The position numbers were made by a program, and so were the translations under genes. Positions 22,401-36,204 of a stretch of 64,000 nucleotides of DNA are shown piece by piece. How positions within the stretch are numbered: the stretch's first letter is position 1; each line of letters opens with the position of its first letter. Below the pieces are notes generated by a model. It searched no databases, had not been told where the DNA came from, and saw nothing but the letters and a program-made list of their open reading frames with translations. This DNA comes from Lucifuga dentata (Eukaryota > Chordata > Actinopteri > Ophidiiformes > Bythitidae), in assembly GCA_014773175.1 (NCBI GenBank), contig VXCM01000736.1, forward strand, positions 62,001 to 126,000, read 5' to 3'.

Positions 22401-25400
22401 CAATACAGGTTTTCAACAGACTGAATTAAAAAGCCCATAAACATTTATTAATTAAAAACATACTTTTAACTGTTTTTTTGTTGTTTTTTTTTAGATATAC
22501 AGACTAATTTTTCCAACAAAGGTGGGCTGAAACCAATATTAATAATTGCTGCATTCCATTTAGATGTACGTCTTCAGGGCTTCCTATGCTGACGTCACTG
22601 GCTGCACGCCGACACAACAAAATGGAACGCAGCCATTATTAGCTAGCAAACAGGTGTAACAAAATTCTTATTTCTGAGTTTTTCGTGGTCGTAAAAGTCA
22701 AAATTGATCTCATATTCATCTTTAAACACTTGCAATTTCATTAAGTACCTGTTATTTTTTATGACCCAATACAAGAAAAAACGTTAAATTTAACGTGGAA
22801 ACTGCGACTATAATCAACTTAGCAATAAAAGAAGAGGGTTAGCAAAATTATTTGGCTAAAACAACGCCACAATTTTAAAATGCGTCAGCTGTCTGAACCA
22901 TAAAGACAGATAAAGCGCTTTTAATTCACTTGTTACCTACAAAAGTTTTAGTTGTGGGTCTGTTGGGGTGTCGTAAAAAACATGTATCAAGAGTTTAGAC
23001 TCTAAACTCTTTGATAATCTAAACTTTAGACAGAATACCTCTACAAACTTAAAAAAAAAAAAAAAAANTAAAAAAAAAAAAAAAAACACCTTCACATCAG
23101 CCGAAATACCAACTAAAATGTAATTATGTGCTCCAATGGCTGCCGACTTTATTCTCCAAAACAAATTAAGTCAATATAAATTGTAGAAGTTCAAATACCG
23201 GCCAATATACAACTTCTTCAGCACGTTCTTGCCAACAGCGAAAAAGAAAGCCAAAAATCACACGACCCGTAAAGCAGCGTGACCGTGTTGCCTTCACGTG
23301 CAGTTGGAACGCTGACAATTAGTGGTAGACGCAGGTAAAAGAGCCAATGAAGTGTCAAAAAGCCTGACAAATCAACAAATATGATAATCTCACTCTTTAA
23401 TTTTAGTCATTAAAGTTAGTAAAGTATCACTTACAAAATTGGGTTTCATTCTGTCATTGTAGCATGAGTTGTAGGCATTATATCTTAGATTAAGATGAAG
23501 GCTTTTCACTTATAAAATTTATAAAATATCTTAACTTTTTTTTTTTGNTTAGATTAAGATGAAGGCTTTTCACTTATAAAATTTATAAAATATCTTAACT
23601 TTTTTTTTTTGTTATTCTTGCCTTAAATTTTAAAAATACATTCTTATTAGATTAGAATTTTTAAGGCTTTTAAATTTTTTAAATGAATTTTTCCCCCATT
23701 CCTCGCACATTCTACCTCAAAAATTATTTTAGTTTGCTTTAACATTTGCAGTTTCTGTTTCATGACTGCTTTAAATCAAAGACATATCACTCTAATTTAA
23801 AGCTATGGAGTCAATGTTCCACCCTAAATTTATCAGAAAATCCGTTGAGTTCCCACCCACAAACCACAAAAAGTAACATCAGCTGGCTATTCCAATGAAT
23901 AAAATATGGACTGCAAGTGGAGTGAAAAATAAGTAAATAGTGTAAATGTGTATTATTTCTATGTGTTCTGAGTTGGTTTTGTGAATTACATATTACCTTA
24001 TTTTTCTTTTCTTGATAGGTTTATTAATGTCCACATTAAGGTAGTAATGTTGACCCTCTGCTTCACAGGAACGTGTTCGTAATCACAAATACAGGAGTGT
24101 GGGAGATTTGGAAAAGGACATTATCCTCCTGTGTCACAATGCCCAGACTTTCAATCTGGAGGGATCTCAGGTGAATTCTTTCATTTGAAAGCAACAGCAT
24201 GATTTGCCACAATTGTCCATTCTGCACACACCTAGTTTAGTCTTGAGTGTGTGTTTTCTATGTGTTTATTTATCCATTTACCAGCTTTTGTGAGTGTGCG
24301 CCTCTGTTTATCACCGCAGATTTATGAGGATTCAATTGTCATTAAGTCTGTTTTTGAGAGCGCGAGGCAAAGAATTGTCACAGATGAAGAACAGAGAGAG
24401 ACAGTCAGCACCAGTCACAGTGATAATGGTGGTGGAGCTGAAGACCAATTTGTTCCATCGGCAGGTGAGAGATGAAACACAAACATCAAGCAGGCTGTGT
24501 TAATATATATGATCAAATGAAGGAAAAAGAACACAGGGACAAATATTACTGCAGTAAACACAAGGTGATATTAGCAGGGGACGCATTAGAACACATATCT
24601 CCACCAAGAGTGGAGATTTGTTCTCTGCAGAGAGAGGCCAGGGCTTGTACAGGGCTTCAAACCCATGACCTTCTGGCTGAAAGGTCACGTCAAGCTCGTG
24701 CAGCCCAGAAGAGAAGAAAGAAAGAAAAAAAAAACTACAATAACAATAGAACTTAATTGTTTTGTCATAAAAAAAAAATAGTACTTTTAAATTGCAACCA
24801 AAATTGCACCTACTGATCATCTCTTATTGGATAAATCTGCCTGATTTTTTCATGGAGATTGATCTCAAAATGTTACTTAATCATTTAAGAAATTCCTATA
24901 TTAACTCTGGATCCAGATCAGCATCAAATATAACTGGTTCTTCCCTGGGTCAGGCCCCATCTTTCCACAAAGTTTGGTCAAAATCTTGCTAACAAGCAAA
25001 CAAAGACTCAAACAAAATAGGCACAACCTCCACAATGGAGGTAATAAACCAGTTTTTTTTTGTTTTTTTTACCTGTGAATTCCACTTTTATGAGAGTAAA
25101 TTCATCATCTCTTTTTGTATCTAGTGACTGCGTTACCAGTACAGCTGAAGAAGAGAAATGAGGAAGCGAGAAGCAGAAACATAATGGCCAAGAGGCTCCA
25201 CAGTGATTTAGACACTGATGAGGATGTAGAGGACAGCACTACAAAAGATGAAGGTTGAACCGAAGGGTCTTTTATTTTTTTGTATTCTTGTTCATATCTA
25301 TTCTCAGTCACATCCCCTTTTCAACATTTCCCTCATTTTCTAAGCAAAAGAAAGGTCATTAAACTGGGTAGATGAGACCAGAGACACTTATGGCTCAATG

Positions 25401-25725
25401 CTTTCAATTTGATGACTCACACACACACACACACACATCTTGCTCCACACAGTGCTGTTCTTTTAATGTAGCTACTCCTTTACAGTATTTATTGTTTCTA
25501 ACTTATCAGCATTAGTCCCTGTGATTGCTTCTGCAGATATTATGTCCAAACAACTTTCACTGACTGTTTTTAACCCTTATATTTGATTGTATGAAATGCC
25601 TTTATATGTATTGGAGCATGATATATATCTCTCCTGAAGCCGGCTCCTCCAGAGCGTCACATGCTGATGACAATGTTAATGTGCTCAGGACTAGAAAACT
25701 GAAGCACATGAGAAGGTCTTTTTGA
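19003..25725 (+). CDS. Stand-alone SMARCA2/BRM-type AT-hook and bromodomain protein
   Basis: SMARCA2 (BRM) is an ATPase of the SWI/SNF complex; its C-terminal bromodomain binds acetylated histone lysines. Exons: 19003-19098 (proposed first), 20887-21116, 22189-22294, 24069-24170, 24320-24464, 25125-25253, 25640-25725 (TGA). All phases fit and give about 297 residues. Seen in order: an acidic start (LEDMEED), the AT-hook [11 protein letters not shown] at about 75-84, then a bromodomain at about 89-205. The bromodomain keeps [11 protein letters not shown] and the acetyl-lysine-binding Asn in [12 protein letters not shown]. No helicase exon is seen upstream. The loop insert present in one human SMARCA2 isoform is absent. 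Human SMARCA2 also makes short transcripts from an internal promoter with this same content, so the gene may be a duplicate reduced to the short form. If the 25253 donor (gttgaa, weak) is not used, a stop at 25256-25258 ends the protein at 270 residues. A start at the in-frame ATG at 20920 is the alternative. The bromodomain identity is firm; exon 1 and the 3' end are inferred. Confidence 0.82.
19413..19479. repeat. CA microsatellite
   Basis: A nearly pure CA run of more than 60 bases lies in the proposed first intron of the smarca2-like gene. A shorter TG run follows at about 19984-20011. Confidence 0.95.
21328..21882. mobile_element. TTAA-family element, right end eroded (smarca2-like intron)
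   Basis: TTAA plus AGGACCATACC is present at the left. The right side follows the family up to the last roughly 40 bp and then diverges. About 65 bp are written twice around the N at 21456, which is an assembly artefact. Confidence 0.75.
24560..25055 (-). repeat. Dispersed repeat, possibly with a tRNA-like SINE part
   Basis: The part at 24780-25055 resembles, in reverse orientation, the segment at about 59090-59290: both carry the words about a second-person-like consensus seen in many fish genomes (TTTGGTCAAAATC region, CTGGATCCAGATCA). The part at 24640-24700 on the minus strand contains GGTCATGGGTTTGAAGCC, similar to a tRNA B box, so a SINE head is possible. It lies between two exons of the smarca2-like gene. 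Confidence 0.35.
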
Positions 25726-25737
25726 AGAAAAAAGAAA

Positions 25738-25743
25738 AATAAA
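25738..25743 (+). terminator. Candidate polyadenylation signal for the smarca2-like gene
   Basis: An AATAAA lies 13 bases after the TGA that ends at 25725. A second AATAAA lies near 26045. The close spacing supports 25640-25725 as a true terminal exon. Confidence 0.5.
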
Positions 25744-28700
25744 CATTGCAGGCTTGTTTTAAATTCACAAATATCTTTTGGAGATATTATAATCTTTATA
25801 AAACTAAGACTGGATCATACTGAGCGTATGCCTTTTGATTGTTTCTGATACTTGATGGGTCTAAAGGTTATTCAGTTTGACCATTTCTATCATTTGTGCT
25901 ACAGTATATTCTCATATTGTACAGTTTGTGTCCCGGATAAGTGAAAACAAAACAGCTTTTCATTTACTCTCCTGGTTGCTGGGGAGGATGGAAGACATCA
26001 TTGTTGAGACAATCCCTGGAAACGTGTGTGACTTAAACACTTGGGAATAAAATTTTATCAAAAAGTCCCACTGGCTGTTTTTGTGTTTGAAATAAGATGC
26101 AGCTGAAAGATTTTATTTAATTGTTGATCCCATCTTTCACCCCACAGTTGAAATTTAGCATTAAGTGTTACCTCTTTGCAAAGTTTGATTTCTGAAAAGT
26201 TACAGGAATGTGTGAATGTCTATTGAAGTAGCTTTTCAGTCTTATTAGCATAATACAAATATAACAGTGTAAACAGATTTCTCCACAGTTTGAAAGACAA
26301 TCACGTGTCATCAGAAGTGTTTGATTGCCCAGGTTTTAACTGAAATATCGTAATAGTAAACCACTTATAATAATTTAGCCTCTACATTTGGAAATTGGTG
26401 CTTTTTTTTTTTTTTTTTNTTTTTTTTTTTTTTTTTTGGTACTATCAGAGACAGATTTATATATTTCAGAGGACAGATGTGTGAAATGTATTTATGACAA
26501 CTTACCAATAGATGGTGCAAGAGAATTTATAATTGTGGTTATAATGCCATAATTGTTGTACTAACTACAAACACCTTAATTTTTGTGTTGTGATTGTAAG
26601 GTTGCAAATGCAAATGTTTATTTCATTAATAAGAAAACTAAGTGATTTGTACAACACATGCAGATGTGAAAACACCAAAACTGGCTGTGCTTTAAGACAA
26701 ACCATGATTTCAACAGATAGAATACAAATTGCAAATGATGCAATGATAATTTATCAAGGAGAAATCCTTAAATTGGAATTTCACTCATTCATTCTACACT
26801 TGTACTTTCTACAGAGAGTAATAACCCAGCAGCAACATTTTGCAGCTGTTGAGACAATGCAGGTACGGAAGCCAAAATCTGTGAGAGGTATAATCATCTC
26901 TCCCATTCTTTGACGATAAGATCCAAATGCATTTTTGTCATAAAGCGTTTCAACGATGCTTTATGTCACAGGTCCCATCTGTGACAATATCACAGCCAGT
27001 CTGTGCCCCCATCTGCCCATTTCCAGAAAGCTTTCAATCTACATCAATTAGAGAGGCCAAAAAAAATGCATGTCTAAATATGACTGACTGAAATATGATA
27101 TGGTAAGTTAGAATCATTTGCTGATTTAAATGTTTTCTACAGATGCAGTACTGGGTTTTTTCACCCAAATCACACAAACATGCAGAGAAGTTCAGGTTTA
27201 TTTGCTGAGATTCTGAGATACGGCCGAGGTGAAAGAATTTCTTTCCAGCCCAGAAGATATAAAAATACACTTGAAGAGCTCAACAGCAACAATCTAGCAA
27301 CAATCTCCCAGTTACTATATACATTCCTCCCCCAACAAAGGTCCAGACTATGAGTTATTTACATTATATTATAATGTATAATAAATACATAATATAACTA
27401 TTATGATTCAGGATACTTAATGGTCCTTGTCTGATATTATGTGAAACCAACTGCATCATTTAGTTATGCAGAAACACTTACAGTTATACAGTTATAAAAT
27501 GGGAAATCTTGAAAAGAAAAATTGATAAATAAAAATTTCATCTCAAATAAAAAGACTGACTATTTTTAGCAATGTATGCAGATTCTCAAAAAGGCTTATG
27601 TAAAGGGCTTATCTTTGGTAAAACTGACATACAGAAAACAGAAAATATGATGAATTAAAGTGTTTCTTGTGCACAATAACATCAAACGACAAACGTTGCA
27701 TTTATGCATTTCTATATTAACTACAGTAGCAAGATTAGTGGATTATATACAGTCTATAATCTGCTAACGTTTCAATGCTTTCATTAGGAGCTATTTTTCC
27801 CTGAATGTAAAAGTGAATGGTGGTGTAATGGGAAAACCATCACACCACATGGCATCATCTCTACATTTCAGCCAAGTTACAATATGCAATCAGAGCCTTT
27901 GGCTCAGTGGAATATTTTATCTGAATTGATACCTATACTTTCTTTATCTATATTGCAGTCCCATATCAATCCTGAAAAATCATATGGGAGCATTACATCC
28001 CATTGTTCCAGCTGTAATTTGCAGTGTCCCTCAACTTGTTCTGTCAAAGAGCATTATCTACAGAGATCCCCTGGTAGTACAAGGTAATGAAATCTCAGTC
28101 AGTTGACTGTACCTGGATATGCTTCTCTAATGAAATGTGGAGTGTCAGAAGTAAAAAAGCTCCTTGCAGATGTTGAGAGATTTAAAGTGTCCTCAGTGTG
28201 GGACAGCAAAAAGCAATGGGCTCGTACTGTAAATGGCTCTGAGAAACAAAGTGGCACGTATGTCTTCTTGATGAAAAACTCACATAAAATGACATGTAAG
28301 CCTAATGGAAGGACGGGGATATAGAGACATCGCTGAAGGTAGAGGTACTAATGGCTTCTGGAGATTAGTGGGTCCAGAAGGTGCCTTTAAATTGTCAGTC
28401 CTGTTTGACAATCCATTTTCTTTTTTCCCAAAGGACACGGATTTAATAGGTAGTTTGTGTGGTCCATATTCATCAAGGCTGCGCTAATTATCTGTAATAT
28501 CGGTTCATCACATTTGATCTCATGGCACCTCCACTGTCACTGTCAGCAGGAGAGCAGCCACATATAGCATTCTATACCTTATTATTTCTTGTATTTCATC
28601 TGACATTTTACTTTTTGACTTCAAAAAATCCAGGCAGTGGTTGATTCCAAGCAATTATTGGAAACCTTCATGAGAGGCATATTTATTAAAAATAAGCTTT

Positions 28701-29378
28701 TGATTGGTTAGTTTCCATGGCACTAACATGTCAGCCTCACAGCGCCACTGGTTTTTATATGTAACCTTAAACACACATGAGCTGTCTTCTGTCACAATGC
28801 ATATAATTTGTGTTGCACAATTACTGTGTCAGGGAAAGGAGACAGCATTAATGAATGCAGTGGTGAATAATGAGCTGACTCTGATAGCAAATGCAGCTAT
28901 TTTTATGCTTCTGTTTCTATACTCTGCTGCACTAAATACATAGTGCACTTGTGCATGTGTGTTATACATGTCATGGTGCAAACTGATGGTTTTTCAGTAT
29001 ATTCAGAAAGAGATCTTTGCATCCCTGTCAGGAATAGAAAAATAACTTGCTTCATATTGCATTTCTGTCTGACAATCCTTGACATAGCAGAAGTGACAGT
29101 TTTCTGCTGTATAAATGTTTTTGCAAAGCAGTGAAATCATTTTGCTTCAGAACACTTGTGGCATACGTTATCTGTTTTAGTTTTATGGTCATTTTTCTGC
29201 CATTTATTTAACAATAAAGAACCACTTTCCATGTACAGCTGTGCTAGCATGCCAATGTGCTGAAGGTCGTGATGATGCTATGGCATTTTAAAAGACACAG
29301 AGGTAGGTTTTAAATTCTTATGTTTGAGTTAACTGTGCATCTTTCCGATAACATGAAACAAGAAGAGATGCATTACTA

Positions 29379-29778
29379 CAGTGGGGTCCAAAAGTCTGAG
29401 ACCACTTAGAAAATCCGTGATGTTTTCCATGTAAATCCGGAAATAATCAGAAAGTCTGACATCAAGAAGCTCTCTGGAACATTATCAGATCATGCTGGAT
29501 AACTTGGCTCATCAGGTTTTGCACAGACTCGTGGAGTCCATGCCAGCTGGAGTGATGCTGTCATTAAAGCAAAAGGGGGGCGTACCAAATACTAAGATAT
29601 TCTGACATTCATACCAAATAAGATGTTCTGACATTCATGGACGTTTTTCAAAGATTCAACTTTTCACTCAAATTGTTAAGATGATATTACATTTGTAATG
29701 AAAAATCTTGTATTAAATTAAAAGAGAATGCAGAATAAAAGCATTTTCACAGTGGTCTCAGACTTTTGGACCCCACTG
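29379..29778. mobile_element. Tc1/mariner-type non-autonomous element
   Basis: The 400 bp element is bounded by TA on both sides. Its inverted ends are CAGTGGGGTCCAAAAGTCTG and the complement at the right. Inside, on the plus strand near 29525-29600, the words ending in LVESMPA and then KAKGG across a frameshift match the usual C-terminal tail of Tc1 transposases. It is a decayed internal-deletion copy; a second copy is at 40632-41041. Confidence 0.85.
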
Positions 29779-32125
29779 TATATATAAATACAGACTGACA
29801 GTTGAAATCATTTAAAGTAAGACTGGTTTGAAAGATTTTATATCCACATAAAATGAACAAATTCCATTTTGCAGACACCAAAGACTCCAAACTTAATGAT
29901 TTGGAGCTATTGTGAGTTTAACCTCATTTTCTCACTTTAACAGACCCTGACAGCTGCTGTTTGCTTCTCTAAACACAATAATTAAAATTTACCTGCAGTG
30001 GCAAATAGGCAGCAATACTTATTATGTTATAATTATTCAACAATTGGTGGTATTCAGACTATTGCAATGTTAATTCCAACATATCAACAGAAAATGCAGC
30101 CTCAGATTCTTTGATAATGATACATATAGTTCCATCTAAACAGGGGAATTATATTGTTTGTTTTCCAGTTCAAAGCCCAGAATAACCACTGTTTTATTGT
30201 GAAATATGGATTTACAGATCCCTCAAACTTTTTTTCAAGTTTCAAGTTTGAAAGTTTTATGTCACCTGTAGCCATACAAGTATAACAACAGTAAAAGCTT
30301 TTTCTAGTAGGTTCCCACAACTGTTACTGTAAATATAAAAAATATGTGATGAAATACAACAAAATAGAAATAAAAATAAGGATAACAATAAGGGCAATGC
30401 AACAATAGCTAAATTAAGATTAAAAATGTGTAAGTATGCAATCTATTTACAACCAAACCTTACATCAGTACTTGGTGTAACCTATCCTCCTCAGTTTCAG
30501 CTATATAAAATAGTCCATTTCCTTTTTTTTTTTTTTTTTTNTTTTTTTTTTTTAAATAAACCCCTCATTCAAGTTCCATTCTTTGTTCTTCAACAAGCGG
30601 TTCCAGGCAGTTTTGTAACACCGGCAGTGTCCATCAATGTAAGTCTTAAATATGAGATATCCATCTGCAGGAGAGCTCTTCACTCTGGAAAAAGCTCCAG
30701 ATGTTTCCGCTTGACTCTTCACCCACTTCTGTATTACATGACCTATTTGTGATCCCTGCCAATATATTGTCAGTCAAGTCCAACAAGCGTCCCAGCGGAT
30801 GGACAGCCATATCTTTCCACTTCAGTCACAGAATCGTCTGAGATTTGAAACTTCGTCGCTGCATCTTGACATTCCAGCAAAGCATGACAAAAGCCTGCTC
30901 GACAAAACCTGTTGTCAGTCAATCCAACGGCAAGAGAAACGAAGAACCACCAACAGGAAAGATCTTTTGCCTAACACCACTTTTTCTTTGTCACTGGGGA
31001 AATATGCAGTACATTACTTAGCTTAATACAATGTTAATTAAGGATCCCTGACACTCAATTTTCTCTAAACCCTACAGGAGCAATAAGGAGACACACATGA
31101 GACCAGACTATATGTCTTCATTAATTATAAGAAGAGAATGATCGTGCTTTATTGGCAGATGACTTCAGCCACTGAAGACTCAGAGGTTTAGTTTTGTATA
31201 AGTGTCACCATGAGTGCTCAGCAAGTTAGGAGGAGAAACAGGAAGTGCTAAGGAGAAGCATGAGAAGAACTGCAGAGGGATGGGAAATTATGATTTGGAT
31301 GATTTCACAATGATCTTATCAAATTAAGCTAAATTATGTCTGAGATAGGATGAAATTATCTTAAGTTGGTTATATAAATTGTTTTTTTGGGGGGACTTTA
31401 ACTGCAGAATGTGACTACATGAACTAAAAAAGGTTGTAATTTTTGACAAGCTGCTCTGTGTAGAATTAGATGGAATTAAAATAACTTCATATGAAGAATG
31501 TGATCATGACTTTAACAGAGTTTCAAAAACAGATCGTTTTCATCTTTATTCTGACATGCAAAATGTTACTTGTGCACGTGCTGTATTACTAAATAAATTC
31601 TAAATTCTACCCTGCATGTATAGCAGAATATAACAGCCATTCAGCAACCAAACAACATAACAATCATTTGTAGAAACACACACACATTAAGTTGAAACTG
31701 ACTTTACAATTAATTACAGTAAAAATTTTAATTTAATAATTCAAGCTATAACTGCATTTCTGGCATGGAAAAATTATAATGTCACGTCATTTACTTTTAA
31801 GGGTTATTAATACAAAATAAGAGTCACATTCCAGTTCAAGTCAGTATTTATATATACAGCATGTATTTTCTTCATGCATCAGTTTAATCGAATATGAACA
31901 GGATAGACAGGAGAGACAGGAAAGGTTATGATCCTCTGAGATGTGAACTAATCTCTCACCTGTCAGTCTGAAAGATATATCTTGTGAGGTTTTCATAAAT
32001 GTATTGTACTGTATGGTCCTTTACTACACACTCATGAGCTTCTATAGCTACAGCAAAACGATGACCTGAACACTTAAATGCACCACAGCTCACCAACCTG
32101 AAGCATTATGTCTGCTCATCCAGCG

Positions 32126-32144
32126 CACACACACACACACACAT

Positions 32145-32211
<67 letters not shown>

Positions 32212-32216
32212 NNNNN

Positions 32217-32278
<62 letters not shown>
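32126..32278. repeat. CA microsatellite with assembly gap
   Basis: A long CA run is interrupted by five N at 32212-32216, so the true length is unknown. Confidence 0.95.
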
Positions 32279-32279
<1 letters not shown>

Positions 32280-32489
32280 AACCAGATGAATGCTACACCA
32301 CATATGGCGGCTCATTACCTTTGTGCAGTTAATGTCTTGCAAAGTGTAGGTTTGCATTAAGCATGAACCAGCTGCATTCTGTGTTTCATGAATGTTTAAG
32401 CCCAGGTCACAAGAATTCTGTTATCTCCAACGCTTCCTGTTATCCATCATCACTCTGTTAAAGCATCGGGCTTCTTGTTGCAAAGGCCG

Positions 32490-32491
32490 AC

Positions 32492-32559
<68 letters not shown>

Positions 32560-32585
32560 TAGTAGGTATAGATAGATAATAGATG

Positions 32586-32633
<48 letters not shown>
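32490..32633. repeat. GATA microsatellite
   Basis: Two blocks of GATA units are separated by a short interruption near 32560-32588, followed by GGAT/GACA variants up to about 32690. Confidence 0.95.
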
Positions 32634-34075
32634 AGGATGGATGATGGATGGACAGACAAACAGACAGACAGACTGATTGATTGATTGACTGATATAATAT
32701 ATACTATTATATATATATATACATATTGATATAATATGACACACACCACATGTTGAGATATATGTTTAAATGTAATAAGTTCAGTAGTCAAAAATAGTAA
32801 AAATAACACCTTTTTTTATTCATTGTTGTATATTCTTGACACAGATATTACCTTTATGACAATGTCAAAATTTCATGTTTATTTTGCTAAAATGCTGGGC
32901 CCATTCAAAGTCATGCTGGCTACATGGAGTTCTCCTTCTGTAGTGGAACATAGCTTCTAAACATTGATATATTTAGTGTGAGTCAGTACATTTTGTAAGT
33001 GTGTGAATTTTTGCGAGAGAAAAAGAGAATGATTTTACAGTTTTTATGATTTATTCTGAAGAAAACACTGACCCAAAAATGATACATTTTGGTTAAATTA
33101 ATGTTTTATCTCTCTCTTTTCAGGCTTTGATCTTCATATAGGTCAGCCTGAGCTTGTTTTTAAGTTTTATGAAGTCTTCACTTTTCATGTTGCGCATACA
33201 TTTTAATGCACACCACTGCATTATGCAGAAGCCCTCGTGCATTAACCTGGTATTGTAAGTTTGTGTCTCGCTCTCTCTTCCAGCTACAATCAGCAAATGT
33301 TATTCAATGCAAAAGTAGGTGGTGATCCTGTGGGTGCATTAAGCATTTCCTCTAATCATTGAGAGAGCAGTGATCTGCTGCTCCATACAGTCACCCAGGA
33401 TGTTTTGGCACCTTGTCGGGGGAGGGGANGGGGGGGGGGGGTCTCATCAGGAGGGCATGTGGAAGCTTTCAAAGTGAGACTCTGACCTCTTCTGCTGTTG
33501 CATGTCACATGGCATTATTGTCTTTTATTGGAGGAAGCTAACACCATTCTACCATTCTCATTATAGTGTTTCCACCTCACCCTGGAGAAACCTGCAATTC
33601 TAACCTCAAAAACCTGCTCTTGCCAAAGGCTTTCATTCTTCCTGAATTGTTAAAAAAAAAAAAAAAAGTTTCTGAAGGAGAAAATTTTCTGAAAGAAAAT
33701 AAGGTTGGCTGCACTTTTGAATAAAAGTTTGATGGCCGTTAGGTGAATCTCACGACTCACAAAGAGATTTTAGAAACATGTTCAACACACGTGGACACTG
33801 GATAATTTACAATATTCAAAGAAATGACCAACCTGATGTCATCCGAATGTTACATTAACATCACAATAAATCACAGACACTCAGATTATGTCTACATGTA
33901 TGTTATTCCACTGATAAAGGAATTTCTGCTGCATATAAACAAGGCATGAAGACCACTCCGGACTTCTCGATTGTGTTTATTTCACAAAATATTCTCTATG
34001 TTCTCTATATTCCCTTTGATAAACACACCATTACAGTCGAACATAGAATATGTGGCAAATGTTAGGGAGCTTGTG

Positions 34076-34628
34076 TGTCAGGCGGCAGGTAGAGGACTCA
34101 GGAGCAGACATGACAGCCGAATCAGATAGTCCTTCTCAACTTTAATAATAAACATAAAAACACCCACAGGGGGAAACAAGGTCCAATAATCCAAGCGAAG
34201 AATAACTAAAAATCACTAGACAAGCTAGGAAAAAACACCAGTAATATTTTGGCAGGGAAAAAAAACAAGAACTTAATCCAGGAGCGAGTAACAGGAAACA
34301 TGACAACATGACAGTCTGGCAAACTGGGAGTGCAAACCCAAGCGATTAAATACAATGACATAACTGACAGATCAGAATCAGCTGAGCAGGCAGGGAGGAA
34401 CACAGACAGGTGATAGGCCAGCAGAAGCAGGTGACCACAAGTGCGGGAAGCAGAGAGGCATAAGGATAGGTGGAGGAAAATTCAAACAACTGAAACCACG
34501 CCCTAATTAAGAACGCCTGTAAACAAACACACGTGGACTCAGCACACATCCGCATACCCCACACAGACAAGGTGAAAATAAAAGCAGAGACAATAAGAAA
34601 CTAAGAGCGTCCTGGAGCCGTCCTGACA
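34076..34628. mobile_element. Candidate non-autonomous DNA element
   Basis: The left end TGTCAGGCGGC and the right end GCCGTCCTGACA are near-perfect inverted repeats, 553 bp apart. The interior is non-coding and rich in CA and AAC, like repeats common in fish genomes. I cannot assign a family or confirm a target duplication. It ends about 155 bp downstream (on the minus strand) of the npffr2 stop. Confidence 0.5.
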
Positions 34629-34783
34629 TTGTGTTAGCATTCACTAAGAACAAACATATTTAGAAGTATCAAATGGAGTTTAATTACATGTAATTCTGTT
34701 CTCCATCATCCTAGACCCGCAACCAATGAGACTCTTAAAGGCTCAGTGCCTTTGTAAGAATACGCTGCATATTGTCAGTATAT

Positions 34784-36163
34784 CTAAATCTGGGATACCT
34801 TCTCCAGGTCCTCCATGATCAGGTCTTGTTCTTTCACATCACATCTACCAGGCAAGCAGCTGCCTCCCTGACATAAGCATTTTCCATTGCCCATTGATTC
34901 TGATCTGGGTACCGATTCTGATCCATTGAGGGCAGGAGGCTCCACATTGGCTGGGAGCACAGCGTTCCCCCGGATTCGATGGGAATATGTCTTCTGGTGC
35001 TCAATCTCTGAAGAACAAAGCTGAAATTTGAATGCTGCTTGAAAGCCCCTGCGGAAGTTCTCGTTGAAGAAGCCATAGATGATGGGGTTGACACTGCTAT
35101 TGAAGAATGCCAACCAATGAGCTAAAGGATATACATAGATATTAATCACACGATACTGATGCTCCGTCAGGCTGGCATAGTCGCTCAGCATCATTAGCGT
35201 CCACAGAGGAAGCCAGGACAAGATGAAGAGCAAAGCCACAATTAGCAGCATCATTATAACCCTTTTCTTCTTCTTAGAGATTGTGTGGCGACTCTCCGAT
35301 CTCGTTTTCGAGCTGTTGTTTCTGACGCCAGTTTCAGGTACGCTTCCGCTGCCCCTCGATGGGGGTATGTTGGTCTTGAAGAGGGTGAAGCCAATGCGGG
35401 CATACATGATGACAATAAGGCTGAGAGGAGCCAGGTAGATGCTGGCGAAGAGGACGGTTGTGTAGATTTTACGCATTTCCTGATTGGGCCAGTTTTCCCG
35501 GCACCAGTAGAAGGGGCGGGTTTCATAGCTGTAGCCCAGAACTATTTGGACCGTCTGCTCCTTGGTGACCTGGAGCATGACCCCCGAGGGACACATGATG
35601 GACACAGCCAGGACCCAGATGATGACAATAATTAGCTTTGAGGTGGCGATGGTCAGCTTCTGCTTGAAAGGGTAGACAATGCAGCGGAACCTACGAAAAA
35701 ACAGAGGAGGGGGTGATCAACAAGCGGAAANGAAAGGGTAGACAATGCAGCGGAACCTACGAAAAAACAGAGGAGGGGGTGATCAACAAGCGGAAAAGAA
35801 GAAAAGCCTCCAAGAAAACAACATAAAAACAAAAAACACTTATAAAACACTTATAAACAATCAACCAAATGGACATCTAATATATGTACATATAATTTAC
35901 ATGGAAATTCCATTTATACCATATAGTCCACATCATATATGCAAAATATATGTTGATTGTGTTTGCCAAAAGCAGTACACACTACATAGATCAGTTGCAG
36001 CTACAGTAAAATCATGTGATAAACATATGTTTCTCATATATATTTTTAGCCAAATATATCTTGCACATGCACCTTTAATATAAAATATAGATATAATAAT
36101 ATATATAAAATAACAAATATATCTATATATATCTATATATATAGATATATATATATATATATC

Positions 36164-36204
<41 letters not shown>

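Larger units (their letters stand above)
25744..34075. other. Intergenic region between smarca2-like and npffr2
   Basis: No exon is supported. It contains a split poly-T at about 26404-26440, a second poly-T around the N at 30541, one Tc1-type remnant (29379-29778) and long microsatellites (32126-32278 and 32490-32633). Short open frames here look like chance. Confidence 0.6.

Noticed and set aside
32000..32030. TGTATGGTCCTTTA, similar to the TTAA-element end
   Set aside because: Only about 13 bases match and no family sequence continues inward, so chance or a tiny relic cannot be told apart.
32450..32809. Long repetitive open frames over CA and GATA runs
   Set aside because: They are translations of microsatellites.
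35745..36083. Extra npffr2 exon suggested by repeated sequence after the N at 35731
   Set aside because: The sequence is an exact repeat of the exon 3 boundary and its flank, best explained by an unmerged assembly overlap.
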